A stretch of DNA of 43,773 nt from Cyclobacterium qasimii M12-11B (GTDB lineage Bacteria > Bacteroidota > Bacteroidia > Cytophagales > Cyclobacteriaceae). How positions within the stretch are numbered: the first letter of the stretch is position 1; each line of letters opens with the position of its first letter. Shown one piece after another: positions 27,137-37,031 of the stretch. The stretch covers positions 1 through 43,773 of the forward strand of contig NZ_ATNM01000163.1 in NCBI RefSeq assembly GCF_000427295.1, read 5' to 3'. A model generated the notes under the pieces. The model made no database searches and was not told the origin of the DNA. It saw only the letters and a program-made list of their open reading frames with translations. Position numbers and translations under genes: made by a program.

Positions 27137-30100
27137 CTAGACATATTCTGCAACTTCTGATTCAGCTTCAGACAGTTCTGTCTCTTCTATCACTATTTCC
27201 TTCTTCTTATCCTTACCAAACCTGGCCAGTATCCGGTCAAATACATAGTATATCACTGGTACAATAACCATCGTTAGAAACATTGAAGAAATCAAGCCAC
27301 CGATAAGGGCCCAAGCCAAACCATTTTTCCATTCAGCGCCTGCTCCCGAAGCAAGGGCAATCGGCATCATACCAAAAACCATGGCAAGCGTAGTCATCAA
27401 GATCGGTCGAAACCTTATCTCCACCGCTTTGACCAAGGCTGCCTTAACTTCCACTCCTGCAGCTTTTAACTGGTTGGCAAAATCCACCAACAAAATCGCA
27501 TTTTTGGCTACCAAGCCCATTAGCATAATCAATCCAAGAATACTAAATATACTTAGAGAAGATCCTGACATGGCCAAAGCCAGTAAGGCACCAATGATGG
27601 CCAAGGGTAAGGAAAACATCACTACCAAAGGATATACGTAATTGTCATACAAAGCGACCATAATCAAATAAATCAATAGAATGGAGGCCATTAAGGCAAT
27701 TCCCAAACTCCCAAAGCCTTCTTCCTGCATTTTAAGGTCTCCCTCATAGGCAATGGTTACTTCACTTGGCAAGTCAAGGGTTGCAATTCGGGCTTGTATT
27801 TCTGCCCCTACTGTACCCGTAGGACGTCCGGAAACCTGAGAATTAACAGATACTGAAGTAATCCGATTTTGTCGTGTAAGTTTGCTTGGTCCTTCCGAAG
27901 GGGTTGCTGTAGCAAATTGTTTTAGCAAGATTGCCTCGCCCCTCTTGTTCACAAAGGTTAAATTTTCAATGTCAGTGACCGCTTTTCTATCAAATTCATC
28001 GAGCCTGATATTAATATCATACTCAAAATCCCCATCTCTATATTTGGTGTCTGTATTCCCATTGAAAGCGACCTGCATGGTACCGCCAACTAAGGCCATA
28101 TCCAAACCCAGATCTGCCATTTTGGCCCGGTCCACTTCAACACTTATCTCAGGATTTCCATCTTCCAGAGAAGTTTCTACTTTTCTAGTACCAGGAACTT
28201 GTATGACTTCTGCCATTACCTCATTTGAAAAGGATTTTAATGTAGCCAAATCAGGACCAGAAAGTAAAATCTGTATTGGAGCATCACTCGCAGTACCTGT
28301 GATGGCAATAGGCACTGCAGTAAATTCAGCACCAACGATGTTTTCTTCCAAGGCGATCTCCACCTCTCGAGAAAACTCAGGAGCTGTCTTGTTTCTCTGT
28401 TCTGAAGGAACCATTTTAATGGTGAGTTCAGCAGCATAAGGTGTGGATGTAGCACCTGAAAATCCTCCCGTAGTCTGGCCAACAGAGGTAAAAACTCCGG
28501 TGATTTCTGGGTATTGTCTTAAGAAATGTTCCACTTCCATCGTAGTGAAATTGGTTTCTTCTAAAGTAGAAGATTTAGGAAGTTCTATTCTAACAATAAA
28601 TTCCCCTTTATCTCCCTGCCCAATAAATTCACTTCCGATAAAACCTTTACTTACAAGCATAAAGGAAGAAATAAATAGGGCAAGAGTAGCTATCAAAGTG
28701 ATTGCTTTATTATTAAAAGCCCATTTAAGAATACCTGTTAACCAGTCTACTATATTGTCCAATATCTTTTCAAAACCATTGATTATTTTTCCAAAAATAC
28801 TCTTTGGATTAATGTGTTCTAATTTTGAAAACCTTGATGTAAGTAATGGTATTAAGGTAAAAGCAACCAATAAACTGATCAAGGTAGCCACTGCAACTGT
28901 GATACTGAATTGGGTTAATATACCAGCAATTAAACCACCCGTCATTGACAATGGAACAAATACCACAACGATTACAAGCGTAATGGATAGCACTGTACCA
29001 CCAATTTCACGGATCCCGTCATAGGATGCCTGTACGGCGGTCTTGCCTTTTTCCATGTGTCGGTAGATATTTTCAATCACCACAATGGCATCATCCACCA
29101 AAATACCTACTACAAGTGAAAGTGCAAGTAAGCTCATCAGGTTTAGCGTAAACCCTGCCAAATACATAACTGTAAAGGTTGCCACAATAGATGCAGGCAC
29201 GGCTATCATTACAATTACCGCATTTCTGATACTATGTAAAAACAACAACATAATAATAGCCACCAGAACGACTGCAATAATCAAATCATGAATAACAGCA
29301 TTCGCTGCATCCAGTGTAAAAGTTGAACTGTCCTGTGAAACCTCAAATCTAAGATCATTTCCTCCATAGGTTTTTTCCAGTCCTGAAAGAGCCGAAGTAA
29401 TGTCTTTCGCAACATCTACTGCATTCGCATCGGATTGCTTTTGAATAGAAATCCCTATGGCGGCATTGCCATTTAGTCTACTCAGAACTTCATCATCTTT
29501 CTTAGAATCCACTACCTCAGCCAAATCCTTAATCCTAATGGTGGATTGACCATTTTGGGCAACCACCAGATCATTGATTTCTTCAACTGACCGAAATTTG
29601 CCTGCCAAACGAATCAGGATTTGTTCATCATCATTTTTCAGTTTACCAGTAGGGAAATCCAGGTTTTCAGATGCGATGGCCTGATTGACCTGAAGTGGGG
29701 AAATCCCCAAGGCTTCAAGCTTATTTTGGTTTAGGTTAACTTTTATTTCTCTTTCAGTTCCACCCAATAAGTTCACCTGAGCCACCCCATCTATTTGAGC
29801 CAATGTGGGCTGAATACGCTGATCCATCAGATCATAAAATTCTGTAGCATTCAAATTCGAATAAGCACCCAATTGCATAATGGGCATATCATCCAAACTA
29901 AACTTACCCAATGAAGGAGGATCGGCATCTTCTGGAAGGTCTCCCAGTATGGCGTCAATTTTACGTTGTGCATCCTGCAAGACAATGTCCACATCCACCT
30001 CATCTTTGAGTTCAATGGTGATGATTGAAAAGCTTTCCAGCGAAGTAGATTTCATGACATCAAGCCCTTCCAGGGATGCCAGTGCATCTTCCAGTTTACG

Positions 30101-30292
30101 GGTGACGGAATTTTCTACCTCGGAAGGTGCTGATCCTGGATATAGTGTGGATACAGTGACTATATTTGAACTAAACTTGGGTAAAAGCTCATACGACATT
30201 TGACTGTAGGAAAATATCCCCAACGAAGTCAATATGGTAAACAGTACCACCACAATGGTGGACCTTTGAATCGATATTTTTGTAATTTGCAT
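27137..30292 (-). CDS. RND efflux permease (AcrB/HAE-1 type)
   Basis: The protein has 1051 residues, full length for the family. TM1 (about 13-30) is followed by the first periplasmic domain, a TM cluster with VGILVDDAIVVIENIYRHME (paired Asp of the proton relay), a second periplasmic domain and the C-terminal TM cluster. TM10 has GLVAKNAILLVDFAN with the relay lysine at residue 930, as in AcrB. The C-terminal tail is acidic (EETELSEAESEVAEYV). It is the last gene of the GbsR-controlled operon, starting 7 bases after the adaptor. Likely exports drugs or amphipathic compounds; the substrate is unknown. Confidence 0.95.
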   Translation of the reverse strand: MQITKISIQRSTIVVVLFTILTSLGIFSYSQMSYELLPKFSSNIVTVSTLYPGSAPSEVENSVTRKLEDALASLEGLDVMKSTSLESFSIITIELKDEVDVDIVLQDAQRKIDAILGDLPEDADPPSLGKFSLDDMPIMQLGAYSNLNATEFYDLMDQRIQPTLAQIDGVAQVNLLGGTEREIKVNLNQNKLEALGISPLQVNQAIASENLDFPTGKLKNDDEQILIRLAGKFRSVEEINDLVVAQNGQSTIRIKDLAEVVDSKKDDEVLSRLNGNAAIGISIQKQSDANAVDVAKDITSALSGLEKTYGGNDLRFEVSQDSSTFTLDAANAVIHDLIIAVVLVAIIMLLFLHSIRNAVIVMIAVPASIVATFTVMYLAGFTLNLMSLLALSLVVGILVDDAIVVIENIYRHMEKGKTAVQASYDGIREIGGTVLSITLVIVVVFVPLSMTGGLIAGILTQFSITVAVATLISLLVAFTLIPLLTSRFSKLEHINPKSIFGKIINGFEKILDNIVDWLTGILKWAFNNKAITLIATLALFISSFMLVSKGFIGSEFIGQGDKGEFIVRIELPKSSTLEETNFTTMEVEHFLRQYPEITGVFTSVGQTTGGFSGATSTPYAAELTIKMVPSEQRNKTAPEFSREVEIALEENIVGAEFTAVPIAITGTASDAPIQILLSGPDLATLKSFSNEVMAEVIQVPGTRKVETSLEDGNPEISVEVDRAKMADLGLDMALVGGTMQVAFNGNTDTKYRDGDFEYDINIRLDEFDRKAVTDIENLTFVNKRGEAILLKQFATATPSEGPSKLTRQNRITSVSVNSQVSGRPTGTVGAEIQARIATLDLPSEVTIAYEGDLKMQEEGFGSLGIALMASILLIYLIMVALYDNYVYPLVVMFSLPLAIIGALLALAMSGSSLSIFSILGLIMLMGLVAKNAILLVDFANQLKAAGVEVKAALVKAVEIRFRPILMTTLAMVFGMMPIALASGAGAEWKNGLAWALIGGLISSMFLTMVIVPVIYYVFDRILARFGKDKKKEIVIEETELSEAESEVAEYV

Positions 30293-30299
30293 CGCTTTT

Positions 30300-31349
30300 C
30301 TATTGTAGTTCGGTTACAGCCATTCCATCCTTAAGGTTGATCAAACCAGAAGTAATTACCTTTTCACCAATATTCAAGCCGTCTAAAAGCATCAATTTAT
30401 TATCACCTAACTGGGATATTTTGATCTTTTTCAAAACAGCTTTTCCATTTTCTAAAGTATAGACTTCAGGGTTTTTAACTCCCCTCACTAAAGAGGTTCT
30501 TTCTATTAAAATAGCATCCTGGGCAGGGTAATCAAAGGTGGCATAAGCGAACATACCTGGCTTGATTTTTTCAGAAGTTTCTTTCAACTCAATTTCAACC
30601 TGATACTTTAAAGAGGCATCTCCTTTACTGCTTGTGAAGGATACTTTACCACTAAATTGTTGGTCAGGGATCACTCCTACTTTTACCTGAACTTCATCCC
30701 CTACCTTAATATTGGCAATCTCCATTTCTGCTACCTGCACTACCAATTTCAAAGGGTTCACATTTACTATTTCTACTACATCCATTCCAGGATTCAATAG
30801 CGTACCTATTTCAATAAAATCCTCATTGATATATCCTGAGATGGGGGCGGTTATTACTGTATTGGACAATCTTCTTTTGATCATTTTGATCTCTGAAGCG
30901 CCCATTGTATGTGCATTCTGAATTTCTTCAAGTTGCTTTTCGGTAATGGCCTCAGTTCCGGCTAGGTTTTCATACCTGCCCAGGTCACGGGTATATTGGC
31001 TGAATATTGTTTCAGCAATTGAAAGTTCTGCTTGTAAAATCTCATCATCCAACCTGGCAATTACATCTCCTTTTTTGACATAATCTCCTTTGTCCTTCAA
31101 AATCCTAACAACCTTACCATTCCCTTCGGATTTAAGTATTAGCTCTTGACTTGGAATAAAAGAACCATTGGTCATAAACGAAAGTGAATTTGACGTTTTA
31201 GCGACCACTTGGGTTCTCACAGGAATGTATTCACTGGTTTTCATCGCTTGCTCAGCTTTGACTCCCATTTCTTGTTTGTTATTGAAAAGTGTAAAGCCAA
31301 TAACTGCAGCTAAAAACACTATAACCAAGGGTGTGATTAATTTTTTCAT
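30300..31349 (-). CDS. RND periplasmic adaptor (membrane fusion protein)
   Basis: The protein has 349 residues. It has an N-terminal anchor (about 5-22), a lipoyl-like half GNGKVVRILKDKGDYVKKGD (about 76-95), a short helical hairpin, a second lipoyl half ITAPISGYINEDFIEIGT, a beta-barrel domain and a membrane-proximal domain with GLINLKDGMAV at the end. It is shorter than the first adaptor (388 residues), with a shorter hairpin. It lies 37 bases after the outer-membrane factor and 7 before the permease. Confidence 0.93.
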   Translation of the reverse strand: MKKLITPLVIVFLAAVIGFTLFNNKQEMGVKAEQAMKTSEYIPVRTQVVAKTSNSLSFMTNGSFIPSQELILKSEGNGKVVRILKDKGDYVKKGDVIARLDDEILQAELSIAETIFSQYTRDLGRYENLAGTEAITEKQLEEIQNAHTMGASEIKMIKRRLSNTVITAPISGYINEDFIEIGTLLNPGMDVVEIVNVNPLKLVVQVAEMEIANIKVGDEVQVKVGVIPDQQFSGKVSFTSSKGDASLKYQVEIELKETSEKIKPGMFAYATFDYPAQDAILIERTSLVRGVKNPEVYTLENGKAVLKKIKISQLGDNKLMLLDGLNIGEKVITSGLINLKDGMAVTELQ

Positions 31350-31386
31350 AATTATTTAAGACAATATCTCTAAGTTCTGTATTATT

Positions 31387-32748
31387 TTATTGCGCAATTT
31401 TTTCTATCTGACCTGTTGATTGATAAAGGTCCGCTTCAGCAGTTTTAACATTGATTATCTGATTAAAATAGGCAGCACGTGCTTCTCTTAAGGAAGTTTC
31501 TGAGTCCAAGACATCTGTTAATGGAGAAAGTCCTTCTCGGTACAGCTGACTGGTTTCATCAAATATTGTCTCAGAAAGCACCAAATTTGATTGTTGTGCT
31601 TCCAGACTTTTCAGACTATTCTTCATTTTCTTGAAGGCATTTAAGTAGGCCGCTTGCGCGTTTTGCTCTGCTAAATACTGATCATGTCTTAATTTTTCAC
31701 TTTGTACCTTGGCTTGAGCAACTTTATACTTCCGTTGATTTCCATCAAAAATTGGAATGTTTAATTGTATGCCAACCAAAGAGCCCCTATACCATTGGTG
31801 ACTACTCGATAAAAAATCAAAAGAGTTTGAAAAAGCATTGTAATTCAAATCAGCAAAGGCAGCAATCGTGGGATAATAGCCTGATTTTATATTCTTTATA
31901 TTGAGTGATTGCAGTTCTTGTTGTTTGTCTAAAACTTGAAGATCATAGCGACCCCCTAAATCCGGATCCGAAACCAGAACTTGTTCGGAACTGGTCTTTT
32001 CATCAAAATCATAGGCTGCAAGTTCCAATTCAGTAGTTACTGGAATCCCCATAACTAACTTTAGGTAATTACTTCTTTGTTCAATTAGCGTCTCTAGATT
32101 ATCTATTTCAGTTTCTAAACTTGTTAGGTTCACTTTTACACGATTATAATCTACTTTCCTGGCAAGATCATTTTCATATTGAGATTTGATGATGCCTTCT
32201 AATTTCACAAGTTTGTCGTGGTTGGCTTCAAGGTTTAACATTTGAAGTTCCGTAGCAATCACTCCATAATAATTCAGTGCGATGTCATAAATGATGTCTT
32301 CAGAGGTCATGTTTGTCACCAGTTGGTAAAATTCTTCTGAAGTTTTGGCAGCTTTTAATCCAATTAAATAGGACTGACTGAAAACCAGTTGATTTAGCTT
32401 AAACCCACCTTTTAAACTTTGAGGTACACCAAAAGCAATTACATCAACCCCGTTTGGATCAGAATTGGGATCCAATATTCCTCCGGGAATCGCTTGTGGA
32501 TATACATCAATAAAATTGTTATAGTTACCATAAGCCTCTAATTGAGGCAATCCTGAACCTATAATTTCTTTTCTTAGGTATTCAGCTTCCTGTTCTTCTA
32601 AGATTGATTTCTTTATTTCTGCGTTGTTTTTCAATCCCAGTTCTATGCATTCCTTCAAAGTAAATCCATCCACCCCTGTTCCTTGAGCACGAACCATCCC
32701 TCCAAATAAGAGCATTAATAGTAGGGGTATCCAATTTTGTTTTTTCAT
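31387..32748 (-). CDS. Outer-membrane efflux protein (TolC family)
   Basis: The frame is open to 32850, overlapping the regulator gene, but the ATG at 32748 gives MKKQNWIPLLLMLLFGGMVRAQ, a clean signal peptide, and leaves a 73-base leader that contains an operator. The mature protein of about 430 residues has two TolC-type repeats with long heptad-rich helices (about 180-240 and 380-440) and the end-repeat pattern YREGLSPLTDVLDSETSLRE. No lipobox cysteine is present, unlike the first operon's channel. It forms the outer-membrane exit of the pump. Confidence 0.92.
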   Translation of the reverse strand: MKKQNWIPLLLMLLFGGMVRAQGTGVDGFTLKECIELGLKNNAEIKKSILEEQEAEYLRKEIIGSGLPQLEAYGNYNNFIDVYPQAIPGGILDPNSDPNGVDVIAFGVPQSLKGGFKLNQLVFSQSYLIGLKAAKTSEEFYQLVTNMTSEDIIYDIALNYYGVIATELQMLNLEANHDKLVKLEGIIKSQYENDLARKVDYNRVKVNLTSLETEIDNLETLIEQRSNYLKLVMGIPVTTELELAAYDFDEKTSSEQVLVSDPDLGGRYDLQVLDKQQELQSLNIKNIKSGYYPTIAAFADLNYNAFSNSFDFLSSSHQWYRGSLVGIQLNIPIFDGNQRKYKVAQAKVQSEKLRHDQYLAEQNAQAAYLNAFKKMKNSLKSLEAQQSNLVLSETIFDETSQLYREGLSPLTDVLDSETSLREARAAYFNQIINVKTAEADLYQSTGQIEKIAQ

Positions 32749-32785
32749 TTTATTTAATTGTATTATAAGTAGTAATGTGTAGTAT

Positions 32786-32809
32786 GTTCTGTAATTAGTG
32801 AACCAAATA
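32786..32809. promoter_or_regulatory. Second GbsR/MarR operator candidate upstream of the tolC-type gene
   Basis: GTTC (32786-32789), ten bases, GAAC (32800-32803), then CAAATA. The same GTTC-N10-GAACCAAATA arrangement occurs in the main operator at 33339-33362. The spacer here contains the self-complementary TAATTA (32792-32797). Its place between the regulator stop and the outer-membrane factor suggests separate control of the pump genes. Confidence 0.55.
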
Positions 32810-32821
32810 AACCAAAAAAAA

Positions 32822-33283
32822 TCACTCGATTTGTTTCTTGTATTTTTCAATCAACTTAGGCAATTCAGCTTCCATGAATTGCATGAAATTTGATACTTCT
32901 TTTAAATAAGAATTAAACTCTTCATTTTTATTACCTCTTAATGAAATAATCTCTTCAATAATTTCATTGAATTTAAAGACTTTTCTAAGGTCATCTTGAA
33001 TGTCAACTTTCCAATTTCTAATTTTTAACCTGAAATAACGCTTACGTTCACCAGGCTTGGTAATGTATTCAACTTTATTTTGACTTTGCAATAAAGTAAG
33101 CGCTTGACTTACTGCACTTTTACTTACGAACAAGCATTTTTGAATGTCTTCAAAGGTAGCTTCAGCATCATCTGCCACCATCAATAAACCAATGATTCTA
33201 CCTAGAATTGGCTGATTTCCTTTGGTCTCAAAGAAAACACCAATCCTTTCAATAATCTGTTGTTGATCTGCGGTTAGTGTCAT
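32822..33283 (-). CDS. GbsR/MarR-family transcriptional regulator
   Basis: The protein has 153 residues. A winged helix-turn-helix (about 25-90) reads GRIIGLLMVADDAEATFEDI, then CLFVSKSAVSQALTLLQSQN and the basic wing KPGERKRYFRLK. The C-terminal helical part is for dimerisation. The type (ADDAEATFEDIQ followed by SKSAVSQAL) is that of GbsR-like members of the MarR superfamily. It is first in the pump operon, 73 bases before the outer-membrane factor, and lies downstream of a 24-base palindrome; autoregulation and pump repression are likely. Confidence 0.92.
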   Translation of the reverse strand: MTLTADQQQIIERIGVFFETKGNQPILGRIIGLLMVADDAEATFEDIQKCLFVSKSAVSQALTLLQSQNKVEYITKPGERKRYFRLKIRNWKVDIQDDLRKVFKFNEIIEEIISLRGNKNEEFNSYLKEVSNFMQFMEAELPKLIEKYKKQIE

Positions 33284-33797
33284 ATTCTTTAAATTATTTT
33301 AGTCTATTAACGCCACAAAGATACAAAGGGTTTTGTTGGTTCATAATTTTATGAACCAAATATTTATTAAAATTCCATTTTTTTCTGATTACCTGCCTCA
33401 ATGCGCTTTAAAATCAGTTTTTATTGTAGAAAATAGAATGAGAAGATCATACATTCACTAAGATTTGGGTTTTTCCTACAGAAGCTATCCTCATAAATGA
33501 ATTATAGTCTTATTTTTCTGCCCTCAATAATTGCTTATTAAATTAGTCATACCACTCCTACAAAAAGTTAATCGTTATAGATGATCTAATGAATTGGCAA
33601 GCAATATGGTCCAATTAACTTTATTTCAAATCTCTTTTTATCTTTAACTGAAATTAACTTTAAAATATTATTCTTCTAATCAATCGTTTTTAGGGCTATT
33701 ATGAACTTATTGGTTCTGTTAAAGATGCAAAAAGCAACCCACCTGAAATTATACATGTGATTGTTGTGGACCGTTTTAGCCCAACATACCTAATCAA
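33284..33797. other. Intergenic stretch upstream of the GbsR regulator
   Basis: Contains the promoter and operator at 33316-33359. The remaining 440 or so bases to the end of the gluconokinase/dehydrogenase gene are AT-rich. No gene, clear terminator or repeat was seen there. Confidence 0.5.
33316..33359 (-). promoter_or_regulatory. Promoter and palindromic operator of the GbsR-RND operon
   Basis: TTGGTTCATAA (33336-33346) pairs perfectly with 33349-33359 across a 2-base centre. The minus strand has TATCTTTG at 33323-33316, a match to the TAnnTTTG -7 box, 33 bases before the regulator ATG. The palindrome lies just upstream of the -7 box, over the expected -33 region, so a bound regulator would exclude RNA polymerase. 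Confidence 0.7.
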
Positions 33798-35696
33798 TTA
33801 TTCTTTCCAATTGGTATGAAATGCTTTATCCGGATCTCCATCATTCCTTCTATAGGTGTGAGCACCAAAATAATCCCTTTGTGCCTGAATCAGGCTAGCA
33901 GCGGAATTGGCAGTAGTTACCCCTAAGAAATAGTTAATCGCATTGGATAAAACTGGCACCGGAAATCCATTTTGCAAGGCTTGGCCTACTACATAGGATA
34001 AATCTCCTTGGTAACTTTTTAAAGCGGTGATCGCTTCATAGTTGAGCAAAATATGGTTGCTTTCCTTAAAAATATCTACCAATTCTTCCATCAGTTTAGA
34101 CCTGATAATACAGCCATTTGTCCATATTCTAGCGATTTCAGAGAAGTTAAGTGCCCAATTGTTCTTTTCTGAAACTTCCAGCATTAGGGAAAAACCTACT
34201 TCATGGTTGATAATTCTTGTCGCTTGGTAAGCAGCTTGTAGCTTGTCTAGAAAATTCTCCAAATCTTCAATGCCAGTAAACCTATCAAGGTTATACAAGC
34301 CTGAAGCGATCATTCGAAGTCCTTTTCTTGCGGAAAGATTTCTGGCCATTACTGCTTCAGAAAGCACGCCATAAGGTACTCCGTATTCCAACGCGGTATT
34401 TACCGACCAGCCTCCTGTACCTTTTTGAGCTGCCTGGTCCAGGATTTTGTCTATCAAAGGTTCCCCATCCTCGTATTTTCTAAGAATGTCTATGGTGATC
34501 TCCAATAAATAACTGGCAAGGTCACTGTCCATCCATTTTTCAAAAATGTCCGCAATTTCTAGCGAAGAAAGGTCCAGGTAGTTTCGCATCAGGTAATACA
34601 CTTCAGAAATGGCCTGCATTTCCCCATATTCTATGCTGTTGTGCACCATTTTTACAAAGTGCCCTGCTCCTCCTGGTCCTGCATAAGTTACGCAGGGTTT
34701 GCCTTGAAAGTCTTTGGCAGCTATCACTTCAAGGTAAGGTGCAATCTTAGAAAAACCATCCTTGTCACCTCCAGGCATGATTGATGGACCTCTTCTCGCT
34801 CCTTCTTCCCCTCCTGATACTCCGGTTCCTACAAATAGAATGCCTTTCTCTTTCAATAATTCCGCTCTTGCATTGGTGTCTTTATAGAATGAATTTCCTC
34901 CATCTACAAGGATATCTCCAGGATTCAATAGCGGGATAAGTTCATTGATCTGAAGATCCACCGCATTGCCTGCTGGAATCATCAATAATATTGATTTTGG
35001 TGAAGAAAGGGAAGCAACAAAGGATTGTATATTTTCAAACGGTTGGATATTGTTGTAGCCAGGGTTTTCTTCTAATACTTTTTCGGCCACACGTACTTCC
35101 TTCCCTTCGACATACCTATTATAGATGGAAAGGCTAACTCCTTTGTCAGCTAAGTTCAGGGCGAGACTCTTCCCCATTACACCCATTCCAATTACTCCAA
35201 AATCAGCCTGATTTTCCATTTCTTTGATGTTTTTTATTATGTTTTCAACAATTATTTCGGGGGTATTGTCAATGGTTATTTTCCACCCATATTCAGGAAT
35301 TTCCAATGCTTCCATTTGAGAGGTCAATAAGGCAGGATTCATAAAGTGCCCTACCCTTGCATCCAGGCGTTCCTCTACCAAAGATTTACTCCCATCCAAA
35401 AGTACCCATTCTATATTTGGCACTACTTTAAGAATGTTCCGGTATTTTTCATTTAAAGCGGAACAAGCCAAAACTGCCCCATTTTCTTTGGAGCAAACTT
35501 TCAGCTTTTCAGCCACATTGTTCAGCCATGGAATCCTGTCTTCATCTTCTAAAGGCGTCCCAGCATTCATTTTGGTTTTATTGGCTTTGGGATGGAAATC
35601 ATCTGCATCTAAAAATGGAACTCCCATTTTATTTGCCAATAATTGGCCAATAGTACTTTTTCCACAACCCGTAACCCCGTAAACAATTATAATCAT
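33798..35696 (-). CDS. gnd: Fusion of gluconokinase and 6-phosphogluconate dehydrogenase
   Basis: The preferred start at 35696 (MIIIVYGVTGCGKSTIGQLL) gives 632 residues; ten more codons are open upstream. Residues 1-155 are a complete GntK: P-loop GVTGCGKST, DADDFHPKANKTKMNAGTPL with DDDR-like DEDRIPW, ACSALNEKYR and GHFMNPALLTSQ. Residues from about 160 are a full-length 6PGDH (473 residues from the internal Met at 35219): Rossmann GVIGMGVMG, GTGVSGGEEGARRGPSIMPG, GAGHFVKMVHNSIEYGEMQA and C-terminal QRDYFGAHTYRR. The two parts catalyse successive steps, gluconate to 6-phosphogluconate to ribulose 5-phosphate. The join is in frame, but an A-rich run lies at the junction (about 35235), so a hidden frameshift between two genes should be kept in mind. 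Confidence 0.9.
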   Translation of the reverse strand: MIIIVYGVTGCGKSTIGQLLANKMGVPFLDADDFHPKANKTKMNAGTPLEDEDRIPWLNNVAEKLKVCSKENGAVLACSALNEKYRNILKVVPNIEWVLLDGSKSLVEERLDARVGHFMNPALLTSQMEALEIPEYGWKITIDNTPEIIVENIIKNIKEMENQADFGVIGMGVMGKSLALNLADKGVSLSIYNRYVEGKEVRVAEKVLEENPGYNNIQPFENIQSFVASLSSPKSILLMIPAGNAVDLQINELIPLLNPGDILVDGGNSFYKDTNARAELLKEKGILFVGTGVSGGEEGARRGPSIMPGGDKDGFSKIAPYLEVIAAKDFQGKPCVTYAGPGGAGHFVKMVHNSIEYGEMQAISEVYYLMRNYLDLSSLEIADIFEKWMDSDLASYLLEITIDILRKYEDGEPLIDKILDQAAQKGTGGWSVNTALEYGVPYGVLSEAVMARNLSARKGLRMIASGLYNLDRFTGIEDLENFLDKLQAAYQATRIINHEVGFSLMLEVSEKNNWALNFSEIARIWTNGCIIRSKLMEELVDIFKESNHILLNYEAITALKSYQGDLSYVVGQALQNGFPVPVLSNAINYFLGVTTANSAASLIQAQRDYFGAHTYRRNDGDPDKAFHTNWKE

Positions 35697-35741
35697 AAAC
35701 GAAAATATGAAATTCAGCCGGATCAAACCATTTTAAATGGC

Positions 35742-35749
35742 TAATTTTG
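35742..35749 (+). promoter_or_regulatory. Candidate -7 box for mnmA
   Basis: TAATTTTG fits TAnnTTTG on the plus strand, 51 bases before the mnmA ATG. No convincing -33 element was found. The 104 bases between the divergent gnd and mnmA starts must hold both promoters. Confidence 0.35.
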
Positions 35750-35800
35750 TTAATTGAACCATATCAATATTGTTGGATGTTATAGACGGAATTTGCGTTC

Positions 35801-37030
35801 ATGGAAAAACAGAATATGACTCAACGTAAGAAAAGAGTAGTAGTAGGTCTCTCAGGAGGTGTTGATAGCTCTGTTACCGCCTACTTATTGAAAGAGCAGG
35901 GGTATGAGGTGATAGGCATGTTTATGAAGAATTGGCATGACGAATCGGTTACGATATCCAACGAATGCCCCTGGGTAGAGGACAGTACCGATGCCATGCT
36001 GGTTGCCCAAAAATTGGGTATACCCTTTCAGGCCATTGACTTAAGTGAAGACTATAAAACAAGAATTGTTGAATACATGTTTGCCGAATACAAGGCTGGA
36101 AGAACCCCGAATCCAGACATACTTTGTAACAGGGAAATAAAATTCGATATTTTCTTAAAGGCCGCGATGAAGCTTAAAGCTGATTTTGTTGCCACCGGAC
36201 ATTACTGTCAAAAAGACGAACTCATTGTTGATGGCAAACCTATGTTCAGGCTACTTGCCGGTGCAGATGCCAATAAAGACCAGAGTTATTTTTTATGTCA
36301 ACTTAACCAAGAGCAATTAAGCAAAGCTTTGTTTCCGATTGGCCATCTGCAAAAATCGGAGGTCAGGGTAATTGCCAAAGAACAGGAATTGATCACGGCA
36401 GAAAAAAAGGACAGCCAAGGCTTGTGCTTTATTGGAAAGGTAAAGCTGCCAGATTTTCTACAACAACAACTTAAGCCTAAAAAAGGCAATATATTGTCCG
36501 TACCTGCTGATGCCCCAATCTTTGCCAATCATGGTATTCCTGCCGGCATTGAGATGGAAGATCTTGACAAGGAACAATTGGAAGAAATTTGTTGGCCATT
36601 AAGCTATAATAAAGACATGGGAGAAAAGGTAGGTGAGCACAACGGCGCACATTACTTTACTATTGGGCAGCGGAAGGGCTTGAATGTTGGGGGAACCGGT
36701 AAACCATTGTTTATTATCGCCACGGACACTAGCGAAAACATTATTTATACAGGTTTGGGTGAAGACCATCCAGGCCTTTTACGGTATGGTTTACATGTGA
36801 AAAATGAAGACATCCATTGGCTAAGACCTGATAAAACCTTAAAAGTAGGTGAATCAGCTAAATACCTGGCCAGAATAAGGTACCGTCAACCCTTGTCACA
36901 AGCTACTTTACTTATGAGAGAAGATGGCTTGTACGTGTTGTTTGACGATGCTCAAAAAGGCATTGCCTCTGGACAATTTGTGGCCTGGTATGAAGGCGAG
37001 GAAAGCATAGGATCGGGCGTAATTTTTTAA
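35801..37030 (+). CDS. mnmA: tRNA-specific 2-thiouridylase MnmA
   Basis: The protein has 409 residues from the first ATG; a second ATG five codons later is possible. It has the ATP-binding PP-loop [10 protein letters not shown] (16-25), the catalytic cysteine C109 in TPNPDILCN, and the second C209 in SQGLCFIGK, which forms the transient disulfide. TGHYC and the C-terminal beta-barrel ([17 protein letters not shown]) are also present. It makes 2-thiouridine at position 34 of Lys, Glu and Gln tRNAs. It is about 40 residues longer than E. coli MnmA; part of this is the segment [17 protein letters not shown] near the N-terminus. The pseudouridine synthase begins one base after its stop. Confidence 0.97.
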   Translation: MEKQNMTQRKKRVVVGLSGGVDSSVTAYLLKEQGYEVIGMFMKNWHDESVTISNECPWVEDSTDAMLVAQKLGIPFQAIDLSEDYKTRIVEYMFAEYKAGRTPNPDILCNREIKFDIFLKAAMKLKADFVATGHYCQKDELIVDGKPMFRLLAGADANKDQSYFLCQLNQEQLSKALFPIGHLQKSEVRVIAKEQELITAEKKDSQGLCFIGKVKLPDFLQQQLKPKKGNILSVPADAPIFANHGIPAGIEMEDLDKEQLEEICWPLSYNKDMGEKVGEHNGAHYFTIGQRKGLNVGGTGKPLFIIATDTSENIIYTGLGEDHPGLLRYGLHVKNEDIHWLRPDKTLKVGESAKYLARIRYRQPLSQATLLMREDGLYVLFDDAQKGIASGQFVAWYEGEESIGSGVIF

Positions 37031-37031
37031 T

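Noticed and set aside
27882-28439. Long open frame on the plus strand (185 codons) opposite the second RND permease
   Set aside because: It lies antisense to conserved pump coding sequence and is rich in S, T and K with no domain; a mirror of the real gene.
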